A stretch of DNA of 64,000 nucleotides from DATGYC01 sp035298385. GTDB taxonomy: Bacteria > Bacillota > Sulfobacillia > Symbiobacteriales > Symbiobacteriaceae. The DNA is taken from assembly GCA_035298385.1 (NCBI GenBank), contig DATGYC010000244.1, positions 1 through 64,000 of the forward strand, given 5' to 3'. The translations under genes and the position numbers were made by a program. This document shows positions 14,991 to 21,934 of this stretch, in pieces. Under the pieces are notes generated by a model that did not search any database, was not told the origin of the DNA, and was given only the letters and a program-made list of their open reading frames with translations. Within the stretch, counting starts at the first letter, position 1; the number at the start of each line of letters is the position of its first letter.

Positions 14991-15155
14991 TTAGCGAGTC
15001 TCCCGGTGGAGCTGATGGTTACCGCAAGTGGGGCAGAACTTCTTCAGCTCAATGCGGCCGGAGTCGTTCTTCTTGTTCTTATAGGTACCGTAGTTGCGCA
15101 TCTTGCACTCGGTGCAAGCCATGGTGATGATCACCCGGGCGCCTGCCTTCGCCAT
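14991..15155 (-). CDS. rpmG: 50S ribosomal protein L33
   Basis: This 54-residue protein reads [20 protein letters not shown] and continues to the end [14 protein letters not shown]. It is the zinc-binding form of L33, with two CxxC pairs (TECK context and CPTCG). The start follows GGAGGTGTCGCAGC. It lies 47 bp upstream of tRNA-Trp and is driven by the promoter at 15199-15227. The integrative element sits immediately upstream, so this promoter lies just outside the element. Confidence 0.97.
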   Translation of the reverse strand: MAKAGARVIITMACTECKMRNYGTYKNKKNDSGRIELKKFCPTCGNHQLHRETR

Positions 15156-15198
15156 GCTGCGACACCTCCAATCGGGACAAAACTAATCACGCTCGTAT

Positions 15199-15227
15199 AC
15201 GTTACCATGCGTTGGACCGACTGTCAA
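15199..15227 (-). promoter_or_regulatory. Promoter of rpmG
   Basis: TTGACA (15222-15227) is 17 bp from TAACGT (15199-15204) on the minus strand. The -35 is perfect and the -10 weak. Confidence 0.65.
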
Positions 15228-15272
15228 CACAGTACACGACCTGTGCCGACCGCATGCTCACAACCAAGGGTT

Positions 15273-15305
15273 AGGGGCGCCCCCTCCAGCGATAGGGGCG
15301 CCCCT
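15273..15305. repeat. GC-rich inverted repeat between rpmG and the element
   Basis: Two copies of AGGGGCGCCCC (15273-15283 and 15294-15305) can pair. Lying just past the tRNA-Thr fragment, it may be the original terminator of tRNA-Thr, although no U-run follows. Confidence 0.5.
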
Positions 15306-15312
15306 GCGCAAG

Positions 15313-15357
15313 TGGCGCTGGCGACAGGAATCGAACCTGCAACCCCCTGATTACAAA
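15313..15357 (-). repeat. Distal attachment site: duplicated tRNA-Thr 3' fragment
   Basis: 45 bp identical to 21300-21344 cover the 3' acceptor strand with CCA, the T arm and half of the anticodon arm. Past 15357 the sequences diverge and no 5' tRNA half is present, so this is an att scar and not a working tRNA. Confidence 0.93.
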
Positions 15358-15389
15358 CAGTAACTATCCTTATTGCATCAGGGATGCAC

Positions 15390-15431
15390 GGTGTTGAATG
15401 TCGCTAGGGCGCCGACAGGGGCGCCAAACCC
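15390..15431 (+). repeat. Subterminal repeat, left end of the element
   Basis: GGTGTTGA, 15 variable bases, then CGACAGGGGCGCCAAACCC. The right end carries a matching 42-bp copy in the same orientation at 21243-21284. Both lie just inside the att repeats, so they are candidate arm-type recombinase or excisionase sites. Confidence 0.6.
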
Positions 15432-15478
15432 AACGCCAGACCACTTTACTACATTTCGCCGACCGTTTCATTGTAAGG

Positions 15479-15516
15479 TCTGCTAGTAGTAGCCGTCAAT
15501 CAGTACCGCTAGCAGA
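15479..15516. repeat. 8-bp inverted repeat inside the element
   Basis: TCTGCTAG (15479-15486) and CTAGCAGA (15509-15516) are inverted copies with a 22-bp spacer. They lie between the left subterminal repeat and the cassette terminator. Their role is unknown. Confidence 0.4.
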
Positions 15517-15552
15517 GTTGGCCGATCTTACGACAGGGCTCGCATATCAAGC

Positions 15553-15580
15553 AAAAACCCCTGCTTCATTCGCAGGGGTT
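15553..15580 (-). terminator. Terminator of the element cassette
   Basis: AACCCCTGC (15556-15564) pairs with 15572-15580 around a 7-nt loop, with TTTTT on the minus strand. It follows the 67-residue gene and closes the three-gene cassette. Confidence 0.88.
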
Positions 15581-15613
15581 CGCATTGTGTTTGTGATTCC
15601 CGGAACTTGCAAG

Positions 15614-15817
15614 TTAAATGCTTTGAAGCTTATGGGCCACTTCCCTAAGCCTCAGAGAATTTTCCTTGATGGATTCTACGAGATCGGTAAGCCCGGAAAT
15701 CGAGGGCGTCGATCGAAGCTGCTCATACATAGGCCGGTAATCAACCTTAGATCGATCTGACGTTGCATCTGCCTTAATGTTGGCTTTGCCTGATGTTAGA
15801 GACACCATTTTGGCCAT
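15614..15817 (-). CDS. Hypothetical protein of the element cassette (67 aa)
   Basis: The product begins MAKMVSLTSGKANIKADATS and ends SIKENSLRLREVAHKLQSI. The chosen ATG at 15817 follows GAGGAGGGG; longer in-frame readings run into the GAF gene and lack a site. It is hydrophilic with a predicted C-terminal helix. It starts 28 bp after the GAF gene and is the last gene of the cassette. I recognise no family. Its tight linkage suggests it works with the membrane/GAF pair. Confidence 0.6.
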   Translation of the reverse strand: MAKMVSLTSGKANIKADATSDRSKVDYRPMYEQLRSTPSISGLTDLVESIKENSLRLREVAHKLQSI

Positions 15818-15845
15818 TCGTGACCCCTCCTCTATGCCCATGGTA

Positions 15846-16607
15846 TCATGGTTGCAATTGTCTATCAAGTCCGAACTGCAAGCACCACATGACGAACAAT
15901 AAATTGGCCACTTGCGCCAGTAACAGTGCGTCGTCCTCTGAGAATTGTTTTTCCTTCGGGGAGTCAACATTTAGCACGCCGATAGGTGTACTGCTATTTG
16001 CTGGAACCGGGACACAAAGGACACTTGTGTAAGGGCTTTCGCTCTCGTCTTTGAACAGGCGATCTCGCCTTACATCAGCCACGATCACCGCCTGACGAGC
16101 TTGAAACGCAGTACCCACAGCTCCCTCACCCAATTTGAAGGTTCTACCTCGAAAGGGAGATGCGCCATCTGGAACATACGAGGCGTACGGCTCTATTAGG
16201 GTGCCGTTAAAGAGTAGGAACCTAGCTCTAGAGTTATCCTGGGTCGGCAGCAATGCTTGCGTGCCAGCCAGAACCACATCAGCAACCAAGGCCCTAAACG
16301 CTGAGTCTTCAAGGGGAGCTTTTTGCGCTACATCGGTAGTCAAACGTGCCAAGTCTCCAAGAACCCGCTGCTTATAAGCTAGCGAGTCTTGCGCCTGTTC
16401 AAGCTGGTCGATAATCGAAACCAGAGCATCAACCTGTTTCGAAAGCTTCTCCATCACTTCGAGAGCAGGCTTTCTATCGGCCCGGAACTCATCCGCACTT
16501 TGATTCCAATGACGCTGTAGGATTGTCACGAGGTAAAAGAGGGTCCCGGCCGCTATACCTGTCGCTAAGACCACGAACACCGAGATCAGTAAGTTATCCC
16601 TGCCCAC
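15846..16607 (-). CDS. Membrane-anchored GAF-domain protein
   Basis: The 253-residue product starts at GTG 16607, after GGGGAGAG and 11 bp past the stop of the preceding membrane gene. Residues about 5-30 form one transmembrane helix (NLLISVFVVLATGIAAGTLF). Residues 35-95 look like a coiled coil, and residues about 95-240 read as a GAF sensor domain with FKLGEGAVGTAFQARQAVIV and VLCVPVPANSSTPIGVLNVD. GAF domains bind small ligands or sense redox state. No kinase, cyclase or output domain follows, so signal would have to pass through the coil or to partner proteins. It is cargo of the integrative element. The ligand and role are unknown. Confidence 0.8.
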   Translation of the reverse strand: MGRDNLLISVFVVLATGIAAGTLFYLVTILQRHWNQSADEFRADRKPALEVMEKLSKQVDALVSIIDQLEQAQDSLAYKQRVLGDLARLTTDVAQKAPLEDSAFRALVADVVLAGTQALLPTQDNSRARFLLFNGTLIEPYASYVPDGASPFRGRTFKLGEGAVGTAFQARQAVIVADVRRDRLFKDESESPYTSVLCVPVPANSSTPIGVLNVDSPKEKQFSEDDALLLAQVANLLFVMWCLQFGLDRQLQP

Positions 16608-16618
16608 GCTACTCTCCC

Positions 16619-17131
16619 CTATAGGTACAGCATTAGCTTGCCTAAGTAGCCGACAGCGCCTACGACACAGGCGACAACAACAATCCAGGGATGCACAGTC
16701 TTTTGGGAAGTATAGCGGTACAATCCAAACATCCAAATAAAGAGGCTTACGATGCCGAATAGCGCAGCAGTCGCCTCTGGGTTACGGAACAAGGTGGCCA
16801 GCACATTTTGATTGCCGGTTTTTCCAAACGCCGCTGTGACGTCGAAGCTGAGCGAAGCAAATACCATATCAGAGCCGAAGGTGCGAAGCTTCTCCGTAAG
16901 TGAGCCAGTAGGCCCAAAGGTAAGATGAGTTAGCATCTTGAGGAAAAACAACAGAATCGACAGCCCTGTCGTAATTAGGCGGGACTGTATGTTGTTGTTG
17001 TTCGCGAAGAGTTCGACACCCAACCAGAGAAGAACCAGGAGTACGACAGCTACGAGAATCGTTAGAGCCAATTCCGCAATCCGGATTGATTTTGAGGTTG
17101 CTGCGTTTCCGGTCTGGTTTGTCGCTGACAC
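16619..17131 (-). CDS. Four-helix membrane protein of the element cassette
   Basis: The 170-residue reading starts at GTG 17131, seven or eight bases after GGGGGG; an ATG at 17164 is an alternative. Four hydrophobic segments are visible: TILVAVVLLVLLWLGVELF, the SILLFFLKMLTHLTF stretch, ALFGIVSLFIWMFGLY and IVVVACVVGAVGYLGKLML. I recognise no family. It is the first gene of the cassette, and its stop lies 11 bp from the GAF protein start, so the two are translationally linked and probably interact in the membrane. Confidence 0.7.
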   Translation of the reverse strand: MSATNQTGNAATSKSIRIAELALTILVAVVLLVLLWLGVELFANNNNIQSRLITTGLSILLFFLKMLTHLTFGPTGSLTEKLRTFGSDMVFASLSFDVTAAFGKTGNQNVLATLFRNPEATAALFGIVSLFIWMFGLYRYTSQKTVHPWIVVVACVVGAVGYLGKLMLYL

Positions 17132-17212
17132 CCTAGTCCCCCCAAAGATCGCGGTATGCACCATTATGCTATTTTGTGTTAAAAGGTTCAAGGTAGTTGC
17201 GGCATTTAAAAT

Positions 17213-17239
17213 GGTCGATTAGCCATGCTTCAATCGACC
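17213..17239. promoter_or_regulatory. Candidate operator upstream of the element cassette
   Basis: GGTCGATT (17213-17220) and AATCGACC (17232-17239) form a perfect inverted repeat with an 11-bp spacer, about 80 bp upstream of the membrane-protein gene. I see no convincing promoter. The whole 17132-17509 gap is AT-rich and otherwise without genes. Confidence 0.45.
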
Positions 17240-17459
17240 TCCGGTTCATCAACGCACACTCCGGCTTTGACTTTAATGTCCGGCCATGTTGAATGTGTTT
17301 GACTCGGTAGGCAGTGTCAAAAGCCCTCAAAGCCTTGTGCTGCCTAGCATAGAGGCAATGACAAAGCCGCTTTACATATCAATATCCAACTATTTTTATC
17401 GGAATTATTAAGGGGTGCATCTCAGTCGACGTGAAGGCGGTCAGAAAATCTCGGGGGTC

Positions 17460-17498
17460 TTCGAAAAGCAAAGAGCGGCTGCCACGGAGGCAACCGCC
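17460..17498 (-). terminator. Probable terminator after the internal recombinase
   Basis: AGCGGCTGCC (17474-17483) pairs with GGCAACCGCC (17489-17498), using wobble pairs on the transcript. CTTTGCTTTTC follows on the minus strand. Confidence 0.6.
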
Positions 17499-17509
17499 TT
17501 GGTTTAGTG

Positions 17510-18466
17510 CTAAAGGCCGACGCCTGCCGCTGCGTTCTCCCGAAACAAAGAGCCCTCGCGGATATAGCGCCTGACCATGTTCACGCTCTTGTGTCCAGTC
17601 TGCGCCATGATCGCCCGTTCACTCACACCTGCCGCCGCCGCTGAGGTAGCAAGGCCAGATCTAAGCGAATGCCCGGAGTACATAGAAGCGTCCAGGCCTG
17701 CCGCATCAGCGCACCTCTTGACCACCAAGGCAACCGCCTTGTCTGACAGGCGCCCATCATGAAGCTGTCCATGTCGGTTGACGCTACGGAAGAGGGCGCC
17801 GTCCTTGATACCTGACGCCCCTAACCACGCATGAAGCGCTCTGACAGGGCACGTCGCAGGATTTGAGCCATAGGGAATGCCAACCTTGCGCCCCTGTCCC
17901 TCTTGGTCTGTCTTAGATCGTTCCAACGTGATTACCAAGCCCTCCTTAGTGACCTGTACATGGTCAACGTCTAAGGCCACCAGTTCAGAACGTCGGAAGG
18001 CGCCAGCAAAACCGATCAGGAGCAGCGCCCTATCACGGATGCCAAGCAGGGAGTTAGGCAAGGTGTCCACCATCGCCCGAATGTCATCCGTCCTGGCAGG
18101 CGCCTTACCGTGCTGGACAGTGCCCTTGGTACGCTTGATGCCCTGCCAGACACTATGGAGCGGTTCTAGACGGGTAGAGACGGGAGAATGCCCTGCCGCC
18201 TTATGCGCCTGTGAGATCGCCCCTAAACGCCGTTCTAAAGTGCTGACCTTTACCGCGTCAACCTTTGCTGTGAGGTAGAGGGCAAGAGTCTCAGGCGAGG
18301 CCGGCATCGCCTGCAAGGCTTGTTCAGCGCACCAGGCGGTGAAGTCCTGCCAGTCGTTCTGATACGCCTTCACGGTGCTTACCGACCTCGACTTGGCAGC
18401 GTACTCCATAGCAGTCTGAGCAACCTCCACCAGTTGGGCGCCCTGAACAGTGATGCGCTGATCCAC
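17510..18466 (-). CDS. Tyrosine recombinase (internal integrase)
   Basis: The 318-residue protein has an N-terminal SAM-like core-binding domain (residues 20-115) and a C-terminal catalytic domain with the full set R158 (GAFRRSEL), K185 (RSKTDQ), H266 and R269 (HSLR), H292 (GHKS) and the nucleophile Y301 (RRYI). It starts at GTG 18466 after GGGAGGCG. It is not adjacent to either att end, unlike the XerC-like recombinase at 20256-21176. It may therefore belong to a second, nested or decayed element, or act as a paired recombinase. All catalytic residues are intact. Confidence 0.92.
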   Translation of the reverse strand: MDQRITVQGAQLVEVAQTAMEYAAKSRSVSTVKAYQNDWQDFTAWCAEQALQAMPASPETLALYLTAKVDAVKVSTLERRLGAISQAHKAAGHSPVSTRLEPLHSVWQGIKRTKGTVQHGKAPARTDDIRAMVDTLPNSLLGIRDRALLLIGFAGAFRRSELVALDVDHVQVTKEGLVITLERSKTDQEGQGRKVGIPYGSNPATCPVRALHAWLGASGIKDGALFRSVNRHGQLHDGRLSDKAVALVVKRCADAAGLDASMYSGHSLRSGLATSAAAAGVSERAIMAQTGHKSVNMVRRYIREGSLFRENAAAGVGL

Positions 18467-18569
18467 TCGCCACGCCTCCCTAACTTCCGGTAACCTTTAC
18501 TTATCGGAAACTAGAAACAGCATATCAGCGATGCTTCTATCTGTAAATACTTCCAGTGCAAAGACCGCA

Positions 18570-18602
18570 AAAGCCACCCCTGAGACGTTTCAGGGGCGCT
18601 TT
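18570..18602. terminator. Bidirectional hairpin terminator upstream of the internal recombinase
   Basis: AAAGCCACCCCTGA (18570-18583) pairs with TCAGGGGCGCTTT (18590-18602). T-rich tracts follow on both strands (GTTTT plus, TTTTG minus), so it would insulate the recombinase gene from its surroundings. Confidence 0.7.
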
Positions 18603-19710
18603 GTTTTAAACCCCTCCCCCCCTCCTACTCAGAGAAGATGTTTAGTCGGGTTGTTGCGGCTCGTCCTGGTCGTCGCCGGAAGAGAGAATGTGCCGTTGAG
18701 TCGATCCTGTTTCTCTGCACCTGATCTTGTCTAATGACGCCCAGCAGCGCCTTCTAGCTGATCGGCATGAGGGTAGTCGAGAAGTTAACCCTCCCGGCAT
18801 CGTGGTTCTACTCAACATGATGCGAACCAGCGGGGGAAGTACACCGCCAACCAGTACCGAACTGACCTCACACCTTGCCAGAAACCCAAGTCAGTTTTGG
18901 CGGTCAGCGATAACGAAGCACTTGTCGAAGCTCTCGACGAAACGCCAGCGTGAGTTGACAGTCGCTCAACGGCGCCGCCGAAATGCCTGAACATTGTCCT
19001 GTCAGTCATTTGCCGAAACCCAAGCTGTATTGGCGTCTGTCATCGTGAACTACAACGCACGACAGACCGGCCAGCCACCCGCCAGCAAGAGCGACCACCT
19101 CGTGGTGCTGGACGTATGCCACCTGTTCGCTCCATGCAGGGACGGCCTTACGAAATCGAAGGGGAGCCACCCATCAGCAGGATTAGTACCGTCATGCACT
19201 TGCATGGCGGTCTTTCAACATTGCTACGCCATTACTCTGATCGCGCTGTCAGCGAATGAAAGACTGATGGCAGCGTGAGGATGGCGCCCTAGGGATATTC
19301 CTAGATTTCCCTCCGGCCTAGCCGTTAGTTTTGGGGCCGCTCCTGCAAATATCTCGTCAGAAGGGTAAAGCGCCACTAGCGCTAGACCATGCAGGTACTC
19401 GCTTCGCTCGTTGGCTTCGAACCCGCTTGACACCTTCGGTGTCAACCGGCTCCTCGCCACCCTAGGCAAGTCTAGTCCTAACCTAATCGGAGACTAGCCC
19501 AAATCGGGGGTCTAACCGTAGCCTGCGAAGGTTTGACCACCAGGCCCGAGCCTAGGCGAGGGACTAGCCAGCGTTTGTTTAGGCGCCAAGAAGCGTTAGA
19601 CAGCGCTACAGCACCGATTAACCCTTCTACTCTGTAGCTCCCGGCAGAGCTCGTCTATGGGCGATTTTCATAAAATCTTACCTTTTAATTTTTGGAAGGG
19701 GATTGTCCTA
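18603..19710. other. Long intergenic tract in the element, no convincing gene
   Basis: About 1.1 kb holds only short readings without good ribosome-binding sites. It does have structure. A roughly 30-bp imperfect direct repeat beginning GAAACCCAAG occurs at 18881-18910 and about 19015-19044. A hairpin TTGACACC-ttc-GGTGTCAA near 19430 contains a cUUCGg tetraloop. The 19280-19580 part carries about ten CTAG tetramers in 300 bp, several as CCTAGG or ACTAGCC. It could be an origin, a protein-binding region, a non-coding RNA or decayed DNA. Confidence 0.6.
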
Positions 19711-20109
19711 ATGTTTCGGTCTCGAAAGTCCCGGCGCACCTTACCCGCCCCATTCGACACGACCGACCTTCACGAGCAGTTCGACCTGCATGATGGCATG
19801 ACCGTAGCATGGGACTACGCTACCAACCTGGACCCGCGCTCGGCAGAGTCAGAGGTGGCCCGCTGGTTCCTTAGAGGTTGCCACACCGAAACGGAGTTAA
19901 TGGACGTGACTTCTGGCGACGGAATCGCGATGCTGACTCTCGGACAAATTCGATACTGGTTGCCGAAGGTTAAGGCGAAGCTCCGGGAAATCTTTGCTGA
20001 CGTTGACCTGTCGCCCAGGTTCGTTGTAGACGGCAGTCCAGAGGCGAGGGAGATTGCCGAGCGCTTTACTTTCCACGACAAGCAGGTTCCCCTGTCTAAG
20101 TTGGGTTAA
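19711..20109 (+). CDS. Hypothetical protein of the element (132 aa)
   Basis: The ATG at 19711 follows GGAAGGGG and gives a soluble acidic protein that begins MFRSRKSRRTLPAPFDTTDL. No membrane segment or known motif is apparent. The central part (TLGQIRYWLPKVKAKLREIF) is predicted helical. It is the only plus-strand gene of the element and converges on the XerC-like recombinase, with a shared terminator at 20221-20251. I do not recognise the family; a recombination accessory role is possible but unsupported. Confidence 0.65.
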   Translation: MFRSRKSRRTLPAPFDTTDLHEQFDLHDGMTVAWDYATNLDPRSAESEVARWFLRGCHTETELMDVTSGDGIAMLTLGQIRYWLPKVKAKLREIFADVDLSPRFVVDGSPEAREIAERFTFHDKQVPLSKLG

Positions 20110-20220
20110 AGAGGCGCCCACAAGCTTCCCATTGCCCCTACGCCAAAAGCCGCTCAAAGAGGCTCTCAGCGCGTTCTAGGCTCATCCTGGTGCTTCGCCA
20201 ACAAACCGCGCATCCAAACG

Positions 20221-20251
20221 AAAGACGAGGGTCGCATGACCCCCGTCCTTT
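20221..20251. terminator. Terminator between converging genes in the element
   Basis: AAAGACGAGGGTC (20221-20233) pairs with 20238-20251 around GCAT. The stem is best on the minus-strand transcript, where the mismatch becomes a wobble. It lies four bases from the recombinase stop. Confidence 0.75.
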
Positions 20252-20255
20252 CCGT

Positions 20256-21176
20256 CTATAGGTCCATTCCATTAAGCGGGTTGAACTTTTCGTTCTGGTC
20301 CTTCAGCGCAGTCCCGAAGAGGTTGACATACCGCATCGTCATGCTGATCGCAGTATGCCTCAGCATCTTCTGGACAGTGAACGCGTCGGCGCCTGCCTTC
20401 ACCATCCTAGACGCGAATGTGTGCCTAAACGTATGCGCTGACAGCCGTACCCCGCCGAAGTTCATTACCTCCTTCAGCCTCTTAAAGATACACTTCACCC
20501 CGTTCTCCGTCATCTTCGCCCCGCTCCGATCAGTGAACACGTAGCCAGGCCGCTTCTTGAACACATCATCAACGAAAACTCGATACTCGCTGAGTTCCTT
20601 ACGAAGCTTGGCAGTCATCGGGATGCTACTCTGTTCCCGCTTTTTGCCCAGAACTGTGATAGCGTGGTTCACGAAATCCACATCATCCCAGCGCAAGTTC
20701 ACCAGTTCGCCCAGCCTCATCCCAGTGCCCAATAGCACCACAATCATGGCGTAATCCCTGTAAGCGTAGAGCGTCTTATCCCGCCCCTTGATGCGCTGAA
20801 AATAGCCAAGCATCTCCTTGATCTGCTGGTCCGTGAATACGTCTACAGTCGTAGGCGCCTTCACAGGCTTGATTGCCTTTGTGGGGTTACCCTTGGCGTC
20901 AACCAATTCGGTCTGCTGCAGGTAGTTGAAGAACACTCGAAGGTTCTGTAGCTTATGGTTCACCGACGATGGGGAGTTACCCCTTTCCTGCTGGCACATC
21001 AACAAGTAACCCTTCACTGTGCCCGGCCGTACGTCAGAGACGTTGACGACCCCATTCGCCACACAGTACGAATGAAACTCACCGAGCGTCCTGCGATAGT
21101 TGTCCAGCGTCTTGGCCGACACATTCCTAAACGCGCGATCATCCATGAAGTCCTTCACAGCAAACTTCAGAAGCAC
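20256..21176 (-). CDS. XerC/D-like tyrosine recombinase, likely integrase of the element
   Basis: The product has the N-terminal core-binding domain (residues 1-100) and a catalytic domain with R154 (GTGMRLGEL), K178 (LGKKR), H248 and R251 (HTFR), H274 (LRHT) and nucleophile Y283 (MRYV). The GTG at 21176 lies eight bases after GGAAGGTGG; a longer form could start at GTG 21188. The gene begins about 125 bp from the tRNA-Thr 3' end, the classic position of the integrase of a tRNA-integrated element, so it most likely catalyses recombination at the 45-bp att. Confidence 0.93.
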   Translation of the reverse strand: MLLKFAVKDFMDDRAFRNVSAKTLDNYRRTLGEFHSYCVANGVVNVSDVRPGTVKGYLLMCQQERGNSPSSVNHKLQNLRVFFNYLQQTELVDAKGNPTKAIKPVKAPTTVDVFTDQQIKEMLGYFQRIKGRDKTLYAYRDYAMIVVLLGTGMRLGELVNLRWDDVDFVNHAITVLGKKREQSSIPMTAKLRKELSEYRVFVDDVFKKRPGYVFTDRSGAKMTENGVKCIFKRLKEVMNFGGVRLSAHTFRHTFASRMVKAGADAFTVQKMLRHTAISMTMRYVNLFGTALKDQNEKFNPLNGMDL

Positions 21177-21242
21177 GAAAAAGACCACCTTCCACAGCCG
21201 GTTAAACAGCCGTAGTAAAGTGGTCTTGGCGTTGCGTATGCG

Positions 21243-21284
21243 GGTGTTGACGCGACTACCTTAGTCGACAGGGCGCCCAAACCC
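21243..21284 (+). repeat. Subterminal repeat, right end of the element
   Basis: GGTGTTGA, 15 variable bases, then CGACAGGGCGCCCAAACCC. It matches the left copy at 15390-15431 in order, length and orientation, and lies 15 bp from the intact tRNA. Confidence 0.6.
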
Positions 21285-21299
21285 GCACTGCTCCTATGA

Positions 21300-21375
21300 T
21301 GGCGCTGGCGACAGGAATCGAACCTGCAACCCCCTGATTACAAATCAGGAGCTCTGCCAGTTGAGCTACACCAGC
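21300..21375 (-). tRNA. tRNA-Thr (anticodon TGT), integration target
   Basis: The minus strand gives a 76-nt cloverleaf: acceptor GCTGGTG/CGCCAGC, D arm GCTC/GAGC, anticodon stem CCTGA/TCAGG around TTTGTAA, T arm GCAGG/CCTGT, and encoded CCA. The element was inserted so that this copy stays complete. Confidence 0.97.
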
Positions 21376-21456
21376 ATCGTGTGCCGTCCTATCTTACCAT
21401 AGAACGGCGCCAGACTCAACGGATGTACGGAGGGCTCAAAGGCCCTCCTGATCGAT

Positions 21457-21834
21457 CTACATGCTGGTGCTGATCTGCTCCATGTTCGTCGAGAAGAACT
21501 CGGACGGGCCGAACTTGGACGGGACGGGCCGGATAAACGGGGTTGGGTCAAACGGCACCCGGATGCCCGGCCGACGGAACCCGTTTACGCAGCAAGCCAC
21601 AATCGTCTCAACCTCGGTCTCCGTCTCAAATCGAACAGGACTACAGTCAATGTTGATCGTGCCCACAGGGATCTCCATCGCCGGACTGACCCGCTCGCAC
21701 TTCCGCTTTCTGCGACCGACATCTTGACTCATGACAGTCTCGACCCTGACGCAGCGTGGTTCCTCCTCTGGACAGGGGCAGACTGATCTTTGGGTACGAT
21801 GGTGACAATTACAGGGGCGGCCACAACAAGACAT
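21457..21834 (-). CDS. Cysteine-rich protein, possibly spore-coat related
   Basis: The 125-residue product begins MSCCGRPCNCHHRTQRSVC and has 11 cysteines, most of them in the first 50 residues, followed by a proline-rich C-terminus (DPTPFIRPVPSKFGPSEFF). GGAAGGAGG precedes the ATG by eight bases. It lies downstream of sigH but beyond the sigH terminator. CATAGAAT on the minus strand (21864-21871) resembles the -10 of sporulation sigma factors. Cysteine-rich coats are common in spore formers, but the family is not recognised and this remains inference. Confidence 0.6.
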   Translation of the reverse strand: MSCCGRPCNCHHRTQRSVCPCPEEEPRCVRVETVMSQDVGRRKRKCERVSPAMEIPVGTINIDCSPVRFETETEVETIVACCVNGFRRPGIRVPFDPTPFIRPVPSKFGPSEFFSTNMEQISTSM

Positions 21835-21899
21835 GGGGCAAGCCTCCTTCCGGTTCCTTCACCATTCTATGGACAACGGCAGTGGCTTGACCCAAGTAA

Positions 21900-21926
21900 A
21901 CAGAAAGACCACCGTTACCGGTGGTC
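21900..21926 (-). terminator. Terminator of sigH
   Basis: GACCACCG (21907-21914) pairs with CGGTGGTC (21919-21926) around a 4-nt loop, with TTTCTGTTT on the minus strand. Confidence 0.8.
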
Positions 21927-21934
21927 CACAGATC

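Larger units (their letters stand above)
15313..21344 (-). mobile_element. Integrative element inserted in tRNA-Thr
   Basis: A 45-bp sequence identical to the 3' part of the tRNA-Thr gene (21300-21344) is repeated at 15313-15357. It runs from the CCA end to the anticodon loop. Between the copies lie about 5.9 kb that interrupt the expected tRNA-Thr/rpmG neighbourhood. A tyrosine recombinase reads away from the intact tRNA (20256-21176) and a second one lies at 17510-18466. The interior looks more AT-rich, with unfamiliar genes. These are the hallmarks of a tRNA-integrated genomic island. No conjugation, replication or phage structural genes are visible, so it is probably mobilised by others or is a remnant. 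Confidence 0.9.

Noticed and set aside
15313..15357. A second tRNA gene
   Set aside because: Only the 3' half matches tRNA-Thr; the 5' half is missing, so it is an att scar.
18727..19278. Two adjacent plus-strand frames of 87 and 94 codons in the element
   Set aside because: Neither has a usable ribosome-binding site; composition and lack of motifs suggest they are not genes.
19224..19469. 81-codon minus-strand frame in the CTAG-rich tract
   Set aside because: No ribosome-binding site, no motif, and it runs across the CTAG cluster and hairpin.
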